This document shows, one piece after another, positions 1 through 8,189 of a stretch of DNA of 64,000 nt (within the stretch, counting starts at the first letter, position 1; each line of letters opens with the position of its first letter). The stretch is from positions 434,001-498,000 of the forward strand of contig NZ_CP134197.1 of NCBI RefSeq assembly GCF_031585635.1, given 5' to 3'. The notes below the pieces were generated by a model. The model worked only from the letters and a program-made list of their open reading frames with translations, did not search any database and was not told the origin of the DNA. Source of the DNA: Paraburkholderia sp. FT54. GTDB lineage: Bacteria > Pseudomonadota > Gammaproteobacteria > Burkholderiales > Burkholderiaceae. The position numbers and the translations under genes are program-made.

Positions 1-576
1 GTGAAACTGGCTGAGGTGGTCACTGCCAAGGCCATCGATGCTACACAAACGATGCCAGCCGGAAAGACCTATTCCCGGCGGTTCGGTAGCATAGGGAATG
101 CATATGCGCGCGTAGGATATGAGCCAGACTGCCGCGGCGTCGGGCTTGAGGTCTCCCGGACATCCCGTATCGCGCTCCAAGAATGTGTTGAGAAGACGAT
201 AAGCGCGCTGACGGCAGTCGGGCATCGTGTCGAAATCTCAATGGACGAAACGACCATTCGGGTGGACGACGAGCTGGTTATCCGATTCGCCGTCCGGCTT
301 ATTCTGCGGTACGACCGTCGTGGACCTCGCTGGCGGGTGCGCTGGCCGACGTACTCTTCGCCGGATTTTCTGGTCATATTGCGACAGGACTCGGCCTTCA
401 AGATCCCGCTCGATTTCTATGTTTTCCCGAGAGGCAGCTTAAGGCCTGGGTATGATTTTTCTCTTTCCATCCGGAATGGCAGTGGCGGACCGTTCGAAGT
501 GTTCCGGTATCCAGACGAGAGCATCCTGCTCGAGCTCTCCGAGCGAAGCCGCATGGAGGCATTTGATGGTCGCTAA
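1..576 (+). CDS. C-terminal part of a recombinase-family protein (5' end outside the window)
   Basis: The frame is open from the first base, so the 191 readable residues are probably only the end of a longer protein. The text RFGSIGNAYARVGYEPD near residue 27, followed by an alpha/beta stretch ending in FEVFRYPDESILLELSE, resembles the C-terminal region of the long serine-recombinase-family proteins that precede paired ParB/RepB genes in Burkholderiales. It overlaps the next gene by 11 bases, which suggests translational coupling and one operon with the two ParB genes. The family call rests on remembered similarity and context; the catalytic domain is not visible, so activity cannot be judged. 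Confidence 0.5.
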   Translation: MKLAEVVTAKAIDATQTMPAGKTYSRRFGSIGNAYARVGYEPDCRGVGLEVSRTSRIALQECVEKTISALTAVGHRVEISMDETTIRVDDELVIRFAVRLILRYDRRGPRWRVRWPTYSSPDFLVILRQDSAFKIPLDFYVFPRGSLRPGYDFSLSIRNGSGGPFEVFRYPDESILLELSERSRMEAFDGR

Positions 577-1468
577 CGCCGCAACTCCAATCGCAGATAT
601 TAGCGTGAACAGGATTCGGGTACTGAACCCCAGGACCCGAAGCAAGCGTCAAAGACAGGCGTTGATGGGAAACATTGCCGCAGTGGGATTGAAAAAGCCG
701 ATAACCGTAAGCCGTCGGACTTCTGAAGATGGCACAACCTTGTTCGACCTGGTTTGTGGCCAAGGGCGGCTGGAAGCTGTGCAGGCCCTCGGGCATGACA
801 CCATTCCTGCAAACGTCGTCGATAGGGCCCAAGATGAGTGCCTTCTTATGAGCCTCGTCGAAAACATTGCCCGGCGAAATCATTCAACCCTGGAGCTGCT
901 CAGGGAGATTCAGCGACTGCGCAAGGATGGCTACGACGAGAGCGTGGTAGCGGATAAAGTTGGTCTGTCGGTTGCTTATCTTGCGGACCTGATGTTTTTG
1001 CTTGACCGCGGGGAAGAGCGACTCATCGCCGCTGTTGAAGCCGGAACCGTCCCGATCGCCGTCGCGGTCCAGATCTCACGCGCTAACGATGTGGATGTCC
1101 GATCTGCGTTGATGGATGCGTATGAAGACGGAACGCTTAGCGGCCGGCAGCTTGCGGTAGTGCGCAGGCTATTGAATCGTCGTCTGAAGTCGGGAGGGAA
1201 GGCGCTGTCGGTCTACAAGGGACCTTCGGGCACTCGGCCACGTGAGCTGGCGCCGGACCAATTGCGCCGACTATACATGCGAGAAAGTGAACGGCAACGG
1301 GTCCTGGTTAAGCGGGTGGAGCTGGTGCATGCGCGTCTTCTTTTCATTACCCATGCGCTACGTGAATTGATGCGGGAATCCGAATTTGTCCATCTGCTCG
1401 AGCAGGAGGGGCTGACAACGCTTCCGCGCGTTCTCGACCAGCGGATCCGAGGCGAAAGCAAATCATGA
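566..1468 (+). CDS. ParB/RepB-like partition-type DNA-binding protein, first of a pair
   Basis: A 300-residue protein with an N-terminal ParB/Srx fold. The GQGRLEA box lies at about residues 65-71 and the ENIAR box at about 99-103. A helix-turn-helix-like stretch around VADKVGLSVAYLADL follows, then a basic C-terminal half of the RepB plasmid-partition type. I chose the ATG at 566 because it overlaps the preceding stop and leaves the ParB fold intact; the open frame back to 452 adds only low-complexity residues. No ParA-type ATPase is encoded nearby, so a classical partition role is uncertain. A regulatory or recombination-linked role with the upstream recombinase-like gene is equally possible. 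Confidence 0.8.
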   Translation: MVANAATPIADISVNRIRVLNPRTRSKRQRQALMGNIAAVGLKKPITVSRRTSEDGTTLFDLVCGQGRLEAVQALGHDTIPANVVDRAQDECLLMSLVENIARRNHSTLELLREIQRLRKDGYDESVVADKVGLSVAYLADLMFLLDRGEERLIAAVEAGTVPIAVAVQISRANDVDVRSALMDAYEDGTLSGRQLAVVRRLLNRRLKSGGKALSVYKGPSGTRPRELAPDQLRRLYMRESERQRVLVKRVELVHARLLFITHALRELMRESEFVHLLEQEGLTTLPRVLDQRIRGESKS

Positions 1469-2427
1469 CCGAACTGAAACCGCATCCCCTGAGAGTAACC
1501 TTCGAAAGCCAACCGATCGTTCTGCAACTGGGCGCATTGCACTCATCAAGCGCTCTGCCGAAGAACGTCGCCTCGGGGAAGAAATTTCTGCAGATTCTGG
1601 CTTCCATTGCGGTCATTGGTCTGGTGGAGCCTCTCATTGTCGCGCGAATCAAAGACAACGCGGGCGGATTCCGTATCCTCGACGGCAGATTGCGGGTGGA
1701 AGCTTTAAGGCGCCTTGGTCTGGATGACGCGCTATGCGTCGTCGCAACGGACGATGAAGCGTACACGTACAACAAATACATCAGCCGGCTGACGTCAGCA
1801 CAGGATGCACGGATGATCGCCCAGGCAATCGAACATGGCGTGCCTCGCGAGAGGATTGCTTCGGTGCTTGGTATTGAGGTCGATACGGTCAAGCGCCGGG
1901 CGAGTCTGCTTGATGGCATTTCGCATGAAGCGGCTTCGCTGCTAGCAGACAAGCCGTGCCCCGCCACCACATTCCAGGCCCTGAAGCAGCTGAAACCTGT
2001 TCGGCAGATTGCCGCTGTTGAGCTTATGTGCGGACAGGGAAACTTTACTTCGGCATTTGCGCGCGCAATTGTCGGTGCCACTCCGCCTGAGCAAATTGAA
2101 CACGCCAATGAACGGAAAACCAGCAATGACGTTACCGAGCAACTAATCAAGCTGGAACGTGAGCTTGCCACGCTTCAAACCGCAGTCGCACAGACAGACG
2201 AGCGGTATGGTGTCGAGCACCTTCATCTCACTGTGTCGATCGCTTACATCGCGACACTTCTCGATAATGAGCGCATTGGGACATGGCTCAACGAACGACG
2301 TCCCGACTTCTTCGCACAGTTCGAGATCATCAGTCAGGATGCGAGGACAGCCCGCTTCAGATCGAATTCGAGCGAACCCAAGTCCAAGACTTTTCGCAGA
2401 GTGGATGCAAAGGCAGCACCGCGTTGA
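1465..2427 (+). CDS. ParB/RepB-like DNA-binding protein, second of the pair
   Basis: A 320-residue protein starting at an ATGA overlap with the previous gene, so the two are almost certainly translationally coupled. The ParB box is ILDGRLRVEA at residues 71-80. A helix-turn-helix-like segment runs from about residue 128 to 150 (RERIASVLGIEVDTVKRRAS), followed by a RepB-type helical C-terminus. The ENIQR-type box is replaced by NKYISR. The pair probably works as one unit. The last residues may not be native, because foreign dnaE2 sequence begins within about 10 bases of the stop codon. Confidence 0.75.
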   Translation: MTELKPHPLRVTFESQPIVLQLGALHSSSALPKNVASGKKFLQILASIAVIGLVEPLIVARIKDNAGGFRILDGRLRVEALRRLGLDDALCVVATDDEAYTYNKYISRLTSAQDARMIAQAIEHGVPRERIASVLGIEVDTVKRRASLLDGISHEAASLLADKPCPATTFQALKQLKPVRQIAAVELMCGQGNFTSAFARAIVGATPPEQIEHANERKTSNDVTEQLIKLERELATLQTAVAQTDERYGVEHLHLTVSIAYIATLLDNERIGTWLNERRPDFFAQFEIISQDARTARFRSNSSEPKSKTFRRVDAKAAPR

Positions 2428-2431
2428 TCAG

Positions 2432-2866
2432 TCAGAATGTTCCGTGCCGCGTCGCGTCCTGCACCAGTTTCGAATGCGAATAAAAACCCATTGGTTGGCT
2501 GTTAAGCATCGCCGCCAGGAACGCCTCGGGCTCGTGACATTTGAGCCAACTGCTGGCGTAGACGAGGAGGGCGAAGCTGGCCGCGTGGCTTTCCGGGAAG
2601 CCATATTCGCCGAAACCGTTGATCTGCTCGAATATAGCCTCTGCGAACGACAGATCGTAGTCACGCTCCTGCATGCCGAGCACGATGCGGTCATAGTATT
2701 TCTCAAGGACGCCTTTGCGCTTCCATGCGGCCATGGCCCGACGCAACTGGTCTGCTTCGCCGGCAGTGAATCCGGCAGCCAGGATCGCCACCTGCATCAC
2801 CTGCTCCTGGAAGATTGGCACGCCCAGCGTTCGACCCAAATCCGTGCTGAGTGCGTCATTCCTCAT
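2432..2866 (-). pseudogene. dnaE2: Fragment of error-prone DNA polymerase DnaE2
   Basis: About 145 codons match the internal part of DnaE2: [16 protein letters not shown], then [20 protein letters not shown] and a segment ending LVQDATRHG. DnaE2 is normally over 1,000 residues, so both ends are missing. One end abuts an IS66 remnant at about 2867 and the other abuts the second ParB gene at about 2428. The fragment has no start of its own and should be non-functional. Confidence 0.85.
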
Positions 2867-3005
2867 TGGGACCGCAAAACTCAACGGCATCAATCCCGAG
2901 GCGTATCTGCGCTACGTGCTTGCACGCATCGCAGACTATGCGATCAAGCGCATCGACGAACTCGCACCGTGGGCCGTTGTTGCTCAGCTCCGCAGCCCAG
3001 CCTGA
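2867..3005 (+). pseudogene. 3' remnant of an IS66-family transposase (tnpC)
   Basis: The readable frame [20 protein letters not shown] through to the stop at 3003-3005 matches the last 45 or so residues of IS66-family TnpC. The rest of the element is absent. It runs opposite to the intact IS66 element at 4378-6879 and its C-terminus is different, so it comes from another IS66 subtype. It is joined directly to the dnaE2 fragment, so IS66-associated deletion is a plausible cause of that truncation. Confidence 0.8.
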
Positions 3006-3196
3006 CAATCACGATCTCCAGTCAAGACATTGCTGCTGCCACGCTTACCCCGAACAGCAACCTCACGGCATTCGGACTCAATGTTTATGCAATGGCTGAA
3101 CAGCGACGCGCCAGTGCCAATTGGGACGACAACGGGGAAAAGGCCCGATCAGCTAGTGGACGGGGCCGAGGTGATTCGGTAGTCAGCGGCTGTAAC

Positions 3197-3225
3197 TTGA
3201 CTTTTGGTCGATCTGATGACAATTT
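3197..3225 (+). promoter_or_regulatory. Possible promoter of the marR-type gene
   Basis: TTGACT at 3197-3202 and CAATTT at 3220-3225 are separated by 17 bases and lie about 90 bases before the MarR start. The -35 hexamer is good and the -10 is weak. The rest of 3006-3311 holds no gene I can recognise. Confidence 0.35.
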
Positions 3226-3311
3226 TGTCTCGAGATGGATGTATATGCATTCTTTTTTGAGCCGAGCGACACGATACGCCAGACCATCAATACGAATAGG
3301 ACACCAACTTC

Positions 3312-3746
3312 ATGTTCACTGACTGTTACTGTACCCAATTTCGACGTTCGGCCAATCAGCTGACGGGCATCTACGACGAGGCACTCCGTCCGGTTGGATT
3401 GAAGATTACGCAGTTCTCGCTCTTGCGGGCGCTAGAGCGTCTCGGAACAGCGACCTATAACGAAATCGCGGCCGAGGCTGCGCTGGACAAGACCACGATC
3501 TCCCGGAATCTGAAGATCCTGATTAACGCTGGTTGGGTTGGTGTCAGCGTCGATCCGGAACAGGATGCCCGATATCGATTAGCTCGGTTGAGCAAAGCAG
3601 GAGTTAAGAAGCTGCGCAGTGCGGAACCGTATTGGAGTGTCGCCCAGCGTCGCGTCGAGGACGGCGTTCAAGGTTTCCTTAACGGCCCCGCGAACGAGGC
3701 GCTTCTTGATGCATTGGAGACATTACAACGCGTCGCACTCAGGTAG
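3312..3746 (+). CDS. MarR-family transcriptional regulator
   Basis: A 144-residue protein of normal MarR length. The winged helix is clear: TYNEIAAEAALDKTTISRNL at residues 50-69 gives the recognition helix, and DPEQDARYRLARLSKAG forms the wing. MarR proteins bind DNA as dimers and are usually released by small, often aromatic or acidic, ligands. The next gene is a cis-CaaD-like tautomerase, and the gap between them carries a strong inverted repeat (3826-3906). The simplest reading is that this protein represses the tautomerase gene in response to its substrate; that is inference from layout. Cysteines near the N-terminus (CYC) could allow redox sensing. Confidence 0.87.
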   Translation: MFTDCYCTQFRRSANQLTGIYDEALRPVGLKITQFSLLRALERLGTATYNEIAAEAALDKTTISRNLKILINAGWVGVSVDPEQDARYRLARLSKAGVKKLRSAEPYWSVAQRRVEDGVQGFLNGPANEALLDALETLQRVALR

Positions 3747-3823
3747 GGAAGCACCAGGGAATATCCTGGCCCAAGCACGCTTGGAAACGGTTTTTTGCGT
3801 GTTGATTTGTGCATGGCACTGTG

Positions 3824-3908
3824 TAAGATGTATCTACAACTATGTGATGTCACGCGCCAAGCCATCCTTAACAGTATTATTCAGGAAAATAGTTGCAGAT
3901 ACATCTAA
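3824..3908. promoter_or_regulatory. Paired inverted 18-mer, candidate MarR operator
   Basis: AGATGTATCTACAACTAT at 3826-3843 is repeated in inverted orientation as ATAGTTGCAGATACATCT at 3889-3906, matching at 17 of 18 positions. The 45 bases between the arms are AT-richer than the flanks. Each arm itself contains a short dyad (AGATGTATCT). This is the arrangement expected for two MarR dimer sites flanking a promoter, and the tautomerase start lies 76 bases downstream. Confidence 0.6.
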
Positions 3909-3983
3909 TGTGATTGTTGCCGGCGAGGTGACAGTCGCGGAAGCACCACTCCCGGTTACACGTCCTCATCGGAGATTTGGTAA

Positions 3984-4451
3984 ATGCCCACTTACATAGT
4001 ATCCGCTACGCAACACCTCCTGACGCCGGATCTCAAGAGGAAGGTTGCGAAGGAAATTACTCGCGCCCATAGCGAGGCAACGGGTGCGCAGGGCTTTTTC
4101 GCCCAGGTCGCTTTTACTGAAATTCCGGGCGGTTCACACTTTATGGGTGGAGTAGAGATAAACACGCCGCAAGTGTTCATTCATGGCCACATCCGTGCAG
4201 GTCGCACGGAGGAGCAAAAGAAGCGCCTGCTGGCGGACATCACCGAGTCGATTCACACTGTAACGCACATCGAGAAACGTTTTTTGTGGACCTATATCTC
4301 GGAGTTGCCGCCAGCGAACATGGTGGAATACGGACAGGTTTTGCCGGAGCCTGGTCAGGAAGCCGAGTGGCTTGAGTGTAAGCGGTCTTTTGACGACGTC
4401 CCTCAGAGGTCGGGAGCATCAGACAGTGCCCATGGCATGAGCGCCGCGTAA
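3984..4451 (+). CDS. cis-CaaD-like tautomerase/dehalogenase superfamily protein with IS66-replaced C-terminus
   Basis: After removal of the initiator Met, the numbering matches cis-3-chloroacrylate dehalogenase. Pro1, His28, Arg70, Arg73, Tyr103 and Glu114 are all present, the six catalytic positions known for cis-CaaD and its homologue Cg10062. It should be a soluble tautomerase-fold enzyme acting on 3-haloacrylate or acetylenic-acid type substrates, or a promiscuous tautomerase. The IS66 end begins at 4378, so the last 24 codons are IS-derived; native length in this group is about 149 residues. The catalytic residues lie before the junction, so activity may persist, though C-terminal packing is altered. 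Confidence 0.85.
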   Translation: MPTYIVSATQHLLTPDLKRKVAKEITRAHSEATGAQGFFAQVAFTEIPGGSHFMGGVEINTPQVFIHGHIRAGRTEEQKKRLLADITESIHTVTHIEKRFLWTYISELPPANMVEYGQVLPEPGQEAEWLECKRSFDDVPQRSGASDSAHGMSAA

Positions 4452-5956
4452 TCGTCAGCGGTGGCGGCGAGCGGCAACTTCGCGAACAGCCAGACGAGAT
4501 AGCGATATGGATCGATACCATTCGCCTTGCAGGTCTCGACGAGCGAGTAAAGGTTGGCACTGGCCTGCGCACCGGCAACGGTGTCGGCGAACAGCCATCC
4601 CTTTCTTCCGACGACGAATGGCCTGATGGCGTTTTCACACAGGTTGTTGGATATGGGCCAGTTCCCGCGCTCGACATAGCGGACCAGCTTGTGCCACTGT
4701 CCACTCATGTATTGGAGAGCTTTACCGAGCAGACTCGAAGGTACGACCCTCGGCAAGTGCTCGAGCATCATGCGTTCGATGGTGGCGAGCACGGGGCGGC
4801 TGTATCGAGCACGTAGCCGCTGCCGACGCTCCGGCGTCCACTTCGAGCTGCGTGCTTCGGCTGCGAACAGCTTGCCGATCAATCCGATGAACCGCTTGGC
4901 CAACAGGTCTGGCGTGCGCGCTGCCTTCGGCACGGTCTCTTCCGCCTTGATGAAGCCACGGCGTACGTGCGCCCAGCATCCGAGATGCACGAGCTGATGA
5001 TCGTGTGCGATGCCGTTGTACAGTTCATAACCATCGCTCATCAGGACGCTACCAAGCCTCACGCCCGCATAGAGACGCTGTGCGTGCTGCGCACCGCGCC
5101 CCGGCGAGTACGAGAACATCCTAACGGGTGGTCCCGAGCCGTTGACTTGCGCCCACAGATAGCTCTTCGACTGAGGTCTTCGTCCCGGCTCCTTCAGCAC
5201 CTGGAAGGTCGTCTCGTCGCCGTAGATGAGTTCCGACTCGAGCAACACATCACGCATCAGGTTGATCACTGGCTGCACGGCCAGCCCGACGCGAACGACG
5301 CTCGCGGCCAGGGTGTTCGATGAGATGTCGCCGCCGAAGCGGCGCAGCAGGGTTGCCTGCCGGTACAGTGGCATGCCGTACTGATACTTGCCGGTGATGA
5401 TCCACGCGAGCGCCGATTCTGTGAGCAGCCCGCGAGGGATGATTCTTGCCGGTGCTGGCGTAACCTTGATACCCAGGTCGCAGCAGGGACACGCGTATTT
5501 CACGCGCTGATGCTGGATGACGCGTACCTGTTCGGGAATCACGTCGAGTTGCTCGCTGGTCTCGACGCCGATCTCAATCAGCGCATGACCGTCGTGTGCG
5601 CAGAAGCGGTCCGGCTCCGGCAATTCATGCCGCACGATCTCGCGCGGTAGATTCGGATCTAGCGGTTTGCGACCACGCTTGCCACGCATGTGGCCCGCAA
5701 CCTGCGTAGAAGGTTCGTCCTCACGCGCCGGCGTGGCGTCAGCACCAAGCGCTTCGGCTTCGTTAAACAGGCCGAGCTGGTCAGTCACACGCGCCTCGCT
5801 CGATGCGCCGAACAGCTCGTGCTTGTAGGCACGTAGCCGCTCCTCCGCCAGATCACGCTCAGCCTTCGCCAAACGAAGCTCGCCACGCAGTGCTTCGCGC
5901 TCGGCGAGCAGCGCCTGATACTCTTCGGCACTCAGTGTGACGATGTCGTTCGGCAT
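4403..5956 (-). CDS. tnpC: IS66 transposase TnpC (DDE)
   Basis: A 517-residue, full-length IS66 transposase. It has an N-terminal coiled coil and zinc-finger region (KYACPCCDLG near residue 153). The DDE core is visible in order: the aspartate of YGDETTFQ, the aspartate of MSDGYELY, and the glutamate of SNNLCENAIRPF just before VGRKGWLF. It cuts and joins the element ends together with TnpA and TnpB. It appears intact. Confidence 0.95.
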   Translation of the reverse strand: MPNDIVTLSAEEYQALLAEREALRGELRLAKAERDLAEERLRAYKHELFGASSEARVTDQLGLFNEAEALGADATPAREDEPSTQVAGHMRGKRGRKPLDPNLPREIVRHELPEPDRFCAHDGHALIEIGVETSEQLDVIPEQVRVIQHQRVKYACPCCDLGIKVTPAPARIIPRGLLTESALAWIITGKYQYGMPLYRQATLLRRFGGDISSNTLAASVVRVGLAVQPVINLMRDVLLESELIYGDETTFQVLKEPGRRPQSKSYLWAQVNGSGPPVRMFSYSPGRGAQHAQRLYAGVRLGSVLMSDGYELYNGIAHDHQLVHLGCWAHVRRGFIKAEETVPKAARTPDLLAKRFIGLIGKLFAAEARSSKWTPERRQRLRARYSRPVLATIERMMLEHLPRVVPSSLLGKALQYMSGQWHKLVRYVERGNWPISNNLCENAIRPFVVGRKGWLFADTVAGAQASANLYSLVETCKANGIDPYRYLVWLFAKLPLAATADDYAALMPWALSDAPDL

Positions 5957-5988
5957 GGCTGGTTAGACCATCCCGGTGCACAGGGCGT

Positions 5989-6339
5989 TCAGCCGATCCG
6001 CTCGTAAAAACGTCGTGGGTGCTTCTGGATAACGGCCAGGTCGATGCCGTCGAGCAACCAGTGCAGTTGCTCGACGGTGAGGGAGATGGTCTCGCCTTCC
6101 GACGGCCAAATAAAGCGATCAGCCTCAAGTCGCTTGAGGAACAACCAGAAGCCGTTGCCGCCCCAGCCAAGTATCTTGATGCGATCGCGACGCCGGTTGC
6201 CGAACACGAATAGAGCCGATGCCATCGGGTTCAGGCGCATCGCCTGCTCGACCAGGATCGATAGACCGTTGATCCCCACGCGGAAGTCGACTGGCTCGCG
6301 ATGCAGGTACACCTTCAACCCCTCGTCGAACCGGAACAT
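5989..6339 (-). CDS. tnpB: IS66 accessory protein TnpB
   Basis: A 116-residue protein with the family hallmarks: DFRVGINGLSILV near the N-terminus, NRRRDRIKILGWGGNGFWLF in the middle, and RLEADRF after it. TnpB (the IS66 Orf2-like type, unrelated to the IS200/IS605 nuclease) is required for transposition of IS66 elements; its biochemical role is not settled. It overlaps tnpA by 25 bases, suggesting coupled translation. Confidence 0.93.
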   Translation of the reverse strand: MFRFDEGLKVYLHREPVDFRVGINGLSILVEQAMRLNPMASALFVFGNRRRDRIKILGWGGNGFWLFLKRLEADRFIWPSEGETISLTVEQLHWLLDGIDLAVIQKHPRRFYERIG

Positions 6340-6797
6340 GGCAGCCTCTCGAGCATCTGGACGATCGCCTCCAGCTCCTCAGCGGACGTCTGTCCAACCT
6401 CCACGTGAACGCCGTTGGGCAGCAGAACGCTCAACTGGAACGTCGTGGCTGACTTGACCGGTGCCGGCAGAAGCGCAGCAGTCTCGACCTGCACGAAAGC
6501 CGGCTCCTCTGATGGTGCAGGCTCCGAAACATTGGCCTGAGTCTGACTGGCGAGTTCATTCGCAAGCCCGGCCACTCCGGCCCGACCCTGCTCGCGCTGG
6601 TACTGCGAAATCCAGGTTCGCACCAGGTTCGGATTGATACCGTGATCCATCGCAGTGCGCGCTATCGATACGCCCGGCTTGAGGCATGCCTGTATCAGCT
6701 CACGCTTTGCGCTCTCGTCGTATTTGCGCCGCCCGTCGCGCTTCGAACCGACTACCAGACGGCCCTGCAAGCCTTCTTCCTGTTCGCTCATGTACAC
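6315..6797 (-). CDS. tnpA: IS66 accessory protein TnpA
   Basis: A 160-residue IS66 TnpA with a helix-turn-helix at about residues 28-66 (KRELIQACLKPGVSIARTA followed by NLVRTWISQYQ). The C-terminal half is a short alpha/beta segment ending in AIVQMLERLPC. It is the first gene of the three-gene IS operon. A second in-frame ATG at codon 3 could be the real start. The protein probably recognises the element ends. Confidence 0.9.
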   Translation of the reverse strand: MYMSEQEEGLQGRLVVGSKRDGRRKYDESAKRELIQACLKPGVSIARTAMDHGINPNLVRTWISQYQREQGRAGVAGLANELASQTQANVSEPAPSEEPAFVQVETAALLPAPVKSATTFQLSVLLPNGVHVEVGQTSAEELEAIVQMLERLPCSGSTRG

Positions 6798-6965
6798 GTG
6801 TCCACGTTAGTTGAACATGGACAGGTAGCCTCTGTGAATCAGCCGTGTGATGGAAGGGTGTCCTTCATAGACCGCTTACGTTTTAGCAAACGAATCACGG
6901 AGTGAACAACTCAGCAGCGGAACAGAGTGCGTCGGACTGACAATGTTCATGCGCCATACCTCAGT

Positions 6966-8189
6966 TCATATTGAAATTAGCGAGTTATAAAAATTCAGGT
7001 AACGCTCCAGCATTTTCTTATGCGAATAGTGCGCGACAGCGTGCCGGCGACAGTTCTCCGACCAGCGAGCGGCGCGCACAGGGTCGATGCCGCGTCTCAG
7101 GGCTGCGGCGAGTGCTGGCTCGTCGCCGGTCGGAACAAGAAATCCGGTCTCGTCCTGCAGGACCATTTCAGGAATACCCCCAGTCCCGAAGCCGATAAGC
7201 GGTGTGCCCGCGCTCATTGCCTCGATGATCGACAGCGGCTGGTTATCTGCAATCGAGCAGAACAGCAGCACGTCAGCAGCATTGTAGAAACGAGCGAGGT
7301 CCGCAGGCACGCTCACGTAGCCCGCTGCAAGGCAGTCGAAACCCGAGAGCTGTTCGTGGAGCGCTGGGTCAGCCGCGCCCAGCACCACCACGAACGGCCT
7401 GAGATCGGCAATAGCGCGCAACGCGTTGAGAGCATAGCGCACGCCCTTGCGCTCGTCGCCGAAGTGTTTCGCCGCAAGGAGCACTACTGGGCCACGCGCG
7501 GCAATGCCGAGTTGAGTGCGAATTGTCTGCTTGTCATGGTTGCGATACAGGTCAGTATCGATGCCGTTGGCGAGCACTAACGGCGGCCGCTCAAACATGC
7601 CGCTTTTCATCGCCATGTCGGCCATCCACTGCGACGGCGCGACGCAGTGCAGGTTTGGTTCGCGATGCACGCGCTTCCTGATTGTCCAGCCGAGGCGCGT
7701 GGTGTCGATCATCGAATCGATCGGCCAGATTCCACTCTGGGGGCAGGAGCCACATCCGGACGTAAAGCGCTCGCAACCCATTGGGTAGAGACAACCGCCC
7801 GTAAATGGCGAACAGTCATGTAGCGTCCACACCACTGGCATGCGCTTCGCGAGACGCGCAAGTGTGTATGGTGAAATGGCAGAAGACAGGTCGTGAAAAT
7901 GCGCAATATCGAACTCGAGCGCGCGAAGCTTGTGGGCGACAATGGGAAGTTCAATCGGCACATATTCAGGCAAACCGATTCGCTTGAGCACGTAATGAGC
8001 GCAACGGATCTCCCGCGTGAAGCGGCCGTATAGTGGATGGCGTACTGCAAAATCGATGGGCTTGCCGCTCGAGCTCACCCAATGTTGCGCAGTGTAGCCT
8101 TCGGCGCGCAACAGCAGCGTGAGCTCTTCCGCAACGCGACTCGCCCCGCCGCCAAAGGAATCGGCCTTGCTGATCTGGCAAATTTTCAT
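6966..8189 (-). CDS. Glycosyltransferase family 4 (GT-B) protein
   Basis: A 407-residue GT-B enzyme of normal length. The N-terminal acceptor domain starts MKICQISKADSFGGGASRVA, and WTLHDCSPFTGGC is typical of GT4 enzymes near wcaC/wcaL-type genes. The C-terminal donor domain carries HFGDERKG, YVSVPADLARFYNAADV and the E-x7-E-type stretch IEAMSAGTPLIGFGTGGIPE that binds the nucleotide sugar. It probably adds a sugar in the assembly of a surface polysaccharide at the inner membrane. It stands alone beside the IS66 element, without other polysaccharide genes, so its cluster has probably been broken up. No clear ribosome binding site precedes the start. Confidence 0.88.
   Translation of the reverse strand: MKICQISKADSFGGGASRVAEELTLLLRAEGYTAQHWVSSSGKPIDFAVRHPLYGRFTREIRCAHYVLKRIGLPEYVPIELPIVAHKLRALEFDIAHFHDLSSAISPYTLARLAKRMPVVWTLHDCSPFTGGCLYPMGCERFTSGCGSCPQSGIWPIDSMIDTTRLGWTIRKRVHREPNLHCVAPSQWMADMAMKSGMFERPPLVLANGIDTDLYRNHDKQTIRTQLGIAARGPVVLLAAKHFGDERKGVRYALNALRAIADLRPFVVVLGAADPALHEQLSGFDCLAAGYVSVPADLARFYNAADVLLFCSIADNQPLSIIEAMSAGTPLIGFGTGGIPEMVLQDETGFLVPTGDEPALAAALRRGIDPVRAARWSENCRRHAVAHYSHKKMLERYLNFYNSLISI

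Larger units (their letters stand above)
4378..6879 (-). mobile_element. IS66-family insertion sequence, 2,502 bp
   Basis: The ends are imperfect inverted repeats beginning GTAAGCGGTCT on each side (4378 inward and 6879 inward). The element contains tnpA, tnpB and tnpC in the usual order on the minus strand, all intact. The 8-bp flanks are GCTTGAGT on the left and GTTTTAGC on the right. They do not match, so the usual IS66 8-bp target duplication is absent. That points to a deletion or recombination after insertion, consistent with the missing 3' end of the tautomerase gene. Confidence 0.9.

Noticed and set aside
1347..2171. 274-codon minus-strand frame opposite the second ParB gene
   Set aside because: Serine- and arginine-rich shadow without a start signal or domain.
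2159..3322. 387-codon plus-strand frame across the dnaE2 and IS66 debris
   Set aside because: It runs over three unrelated pieces, overlaps real genes in other frames and has no recognisable domain.
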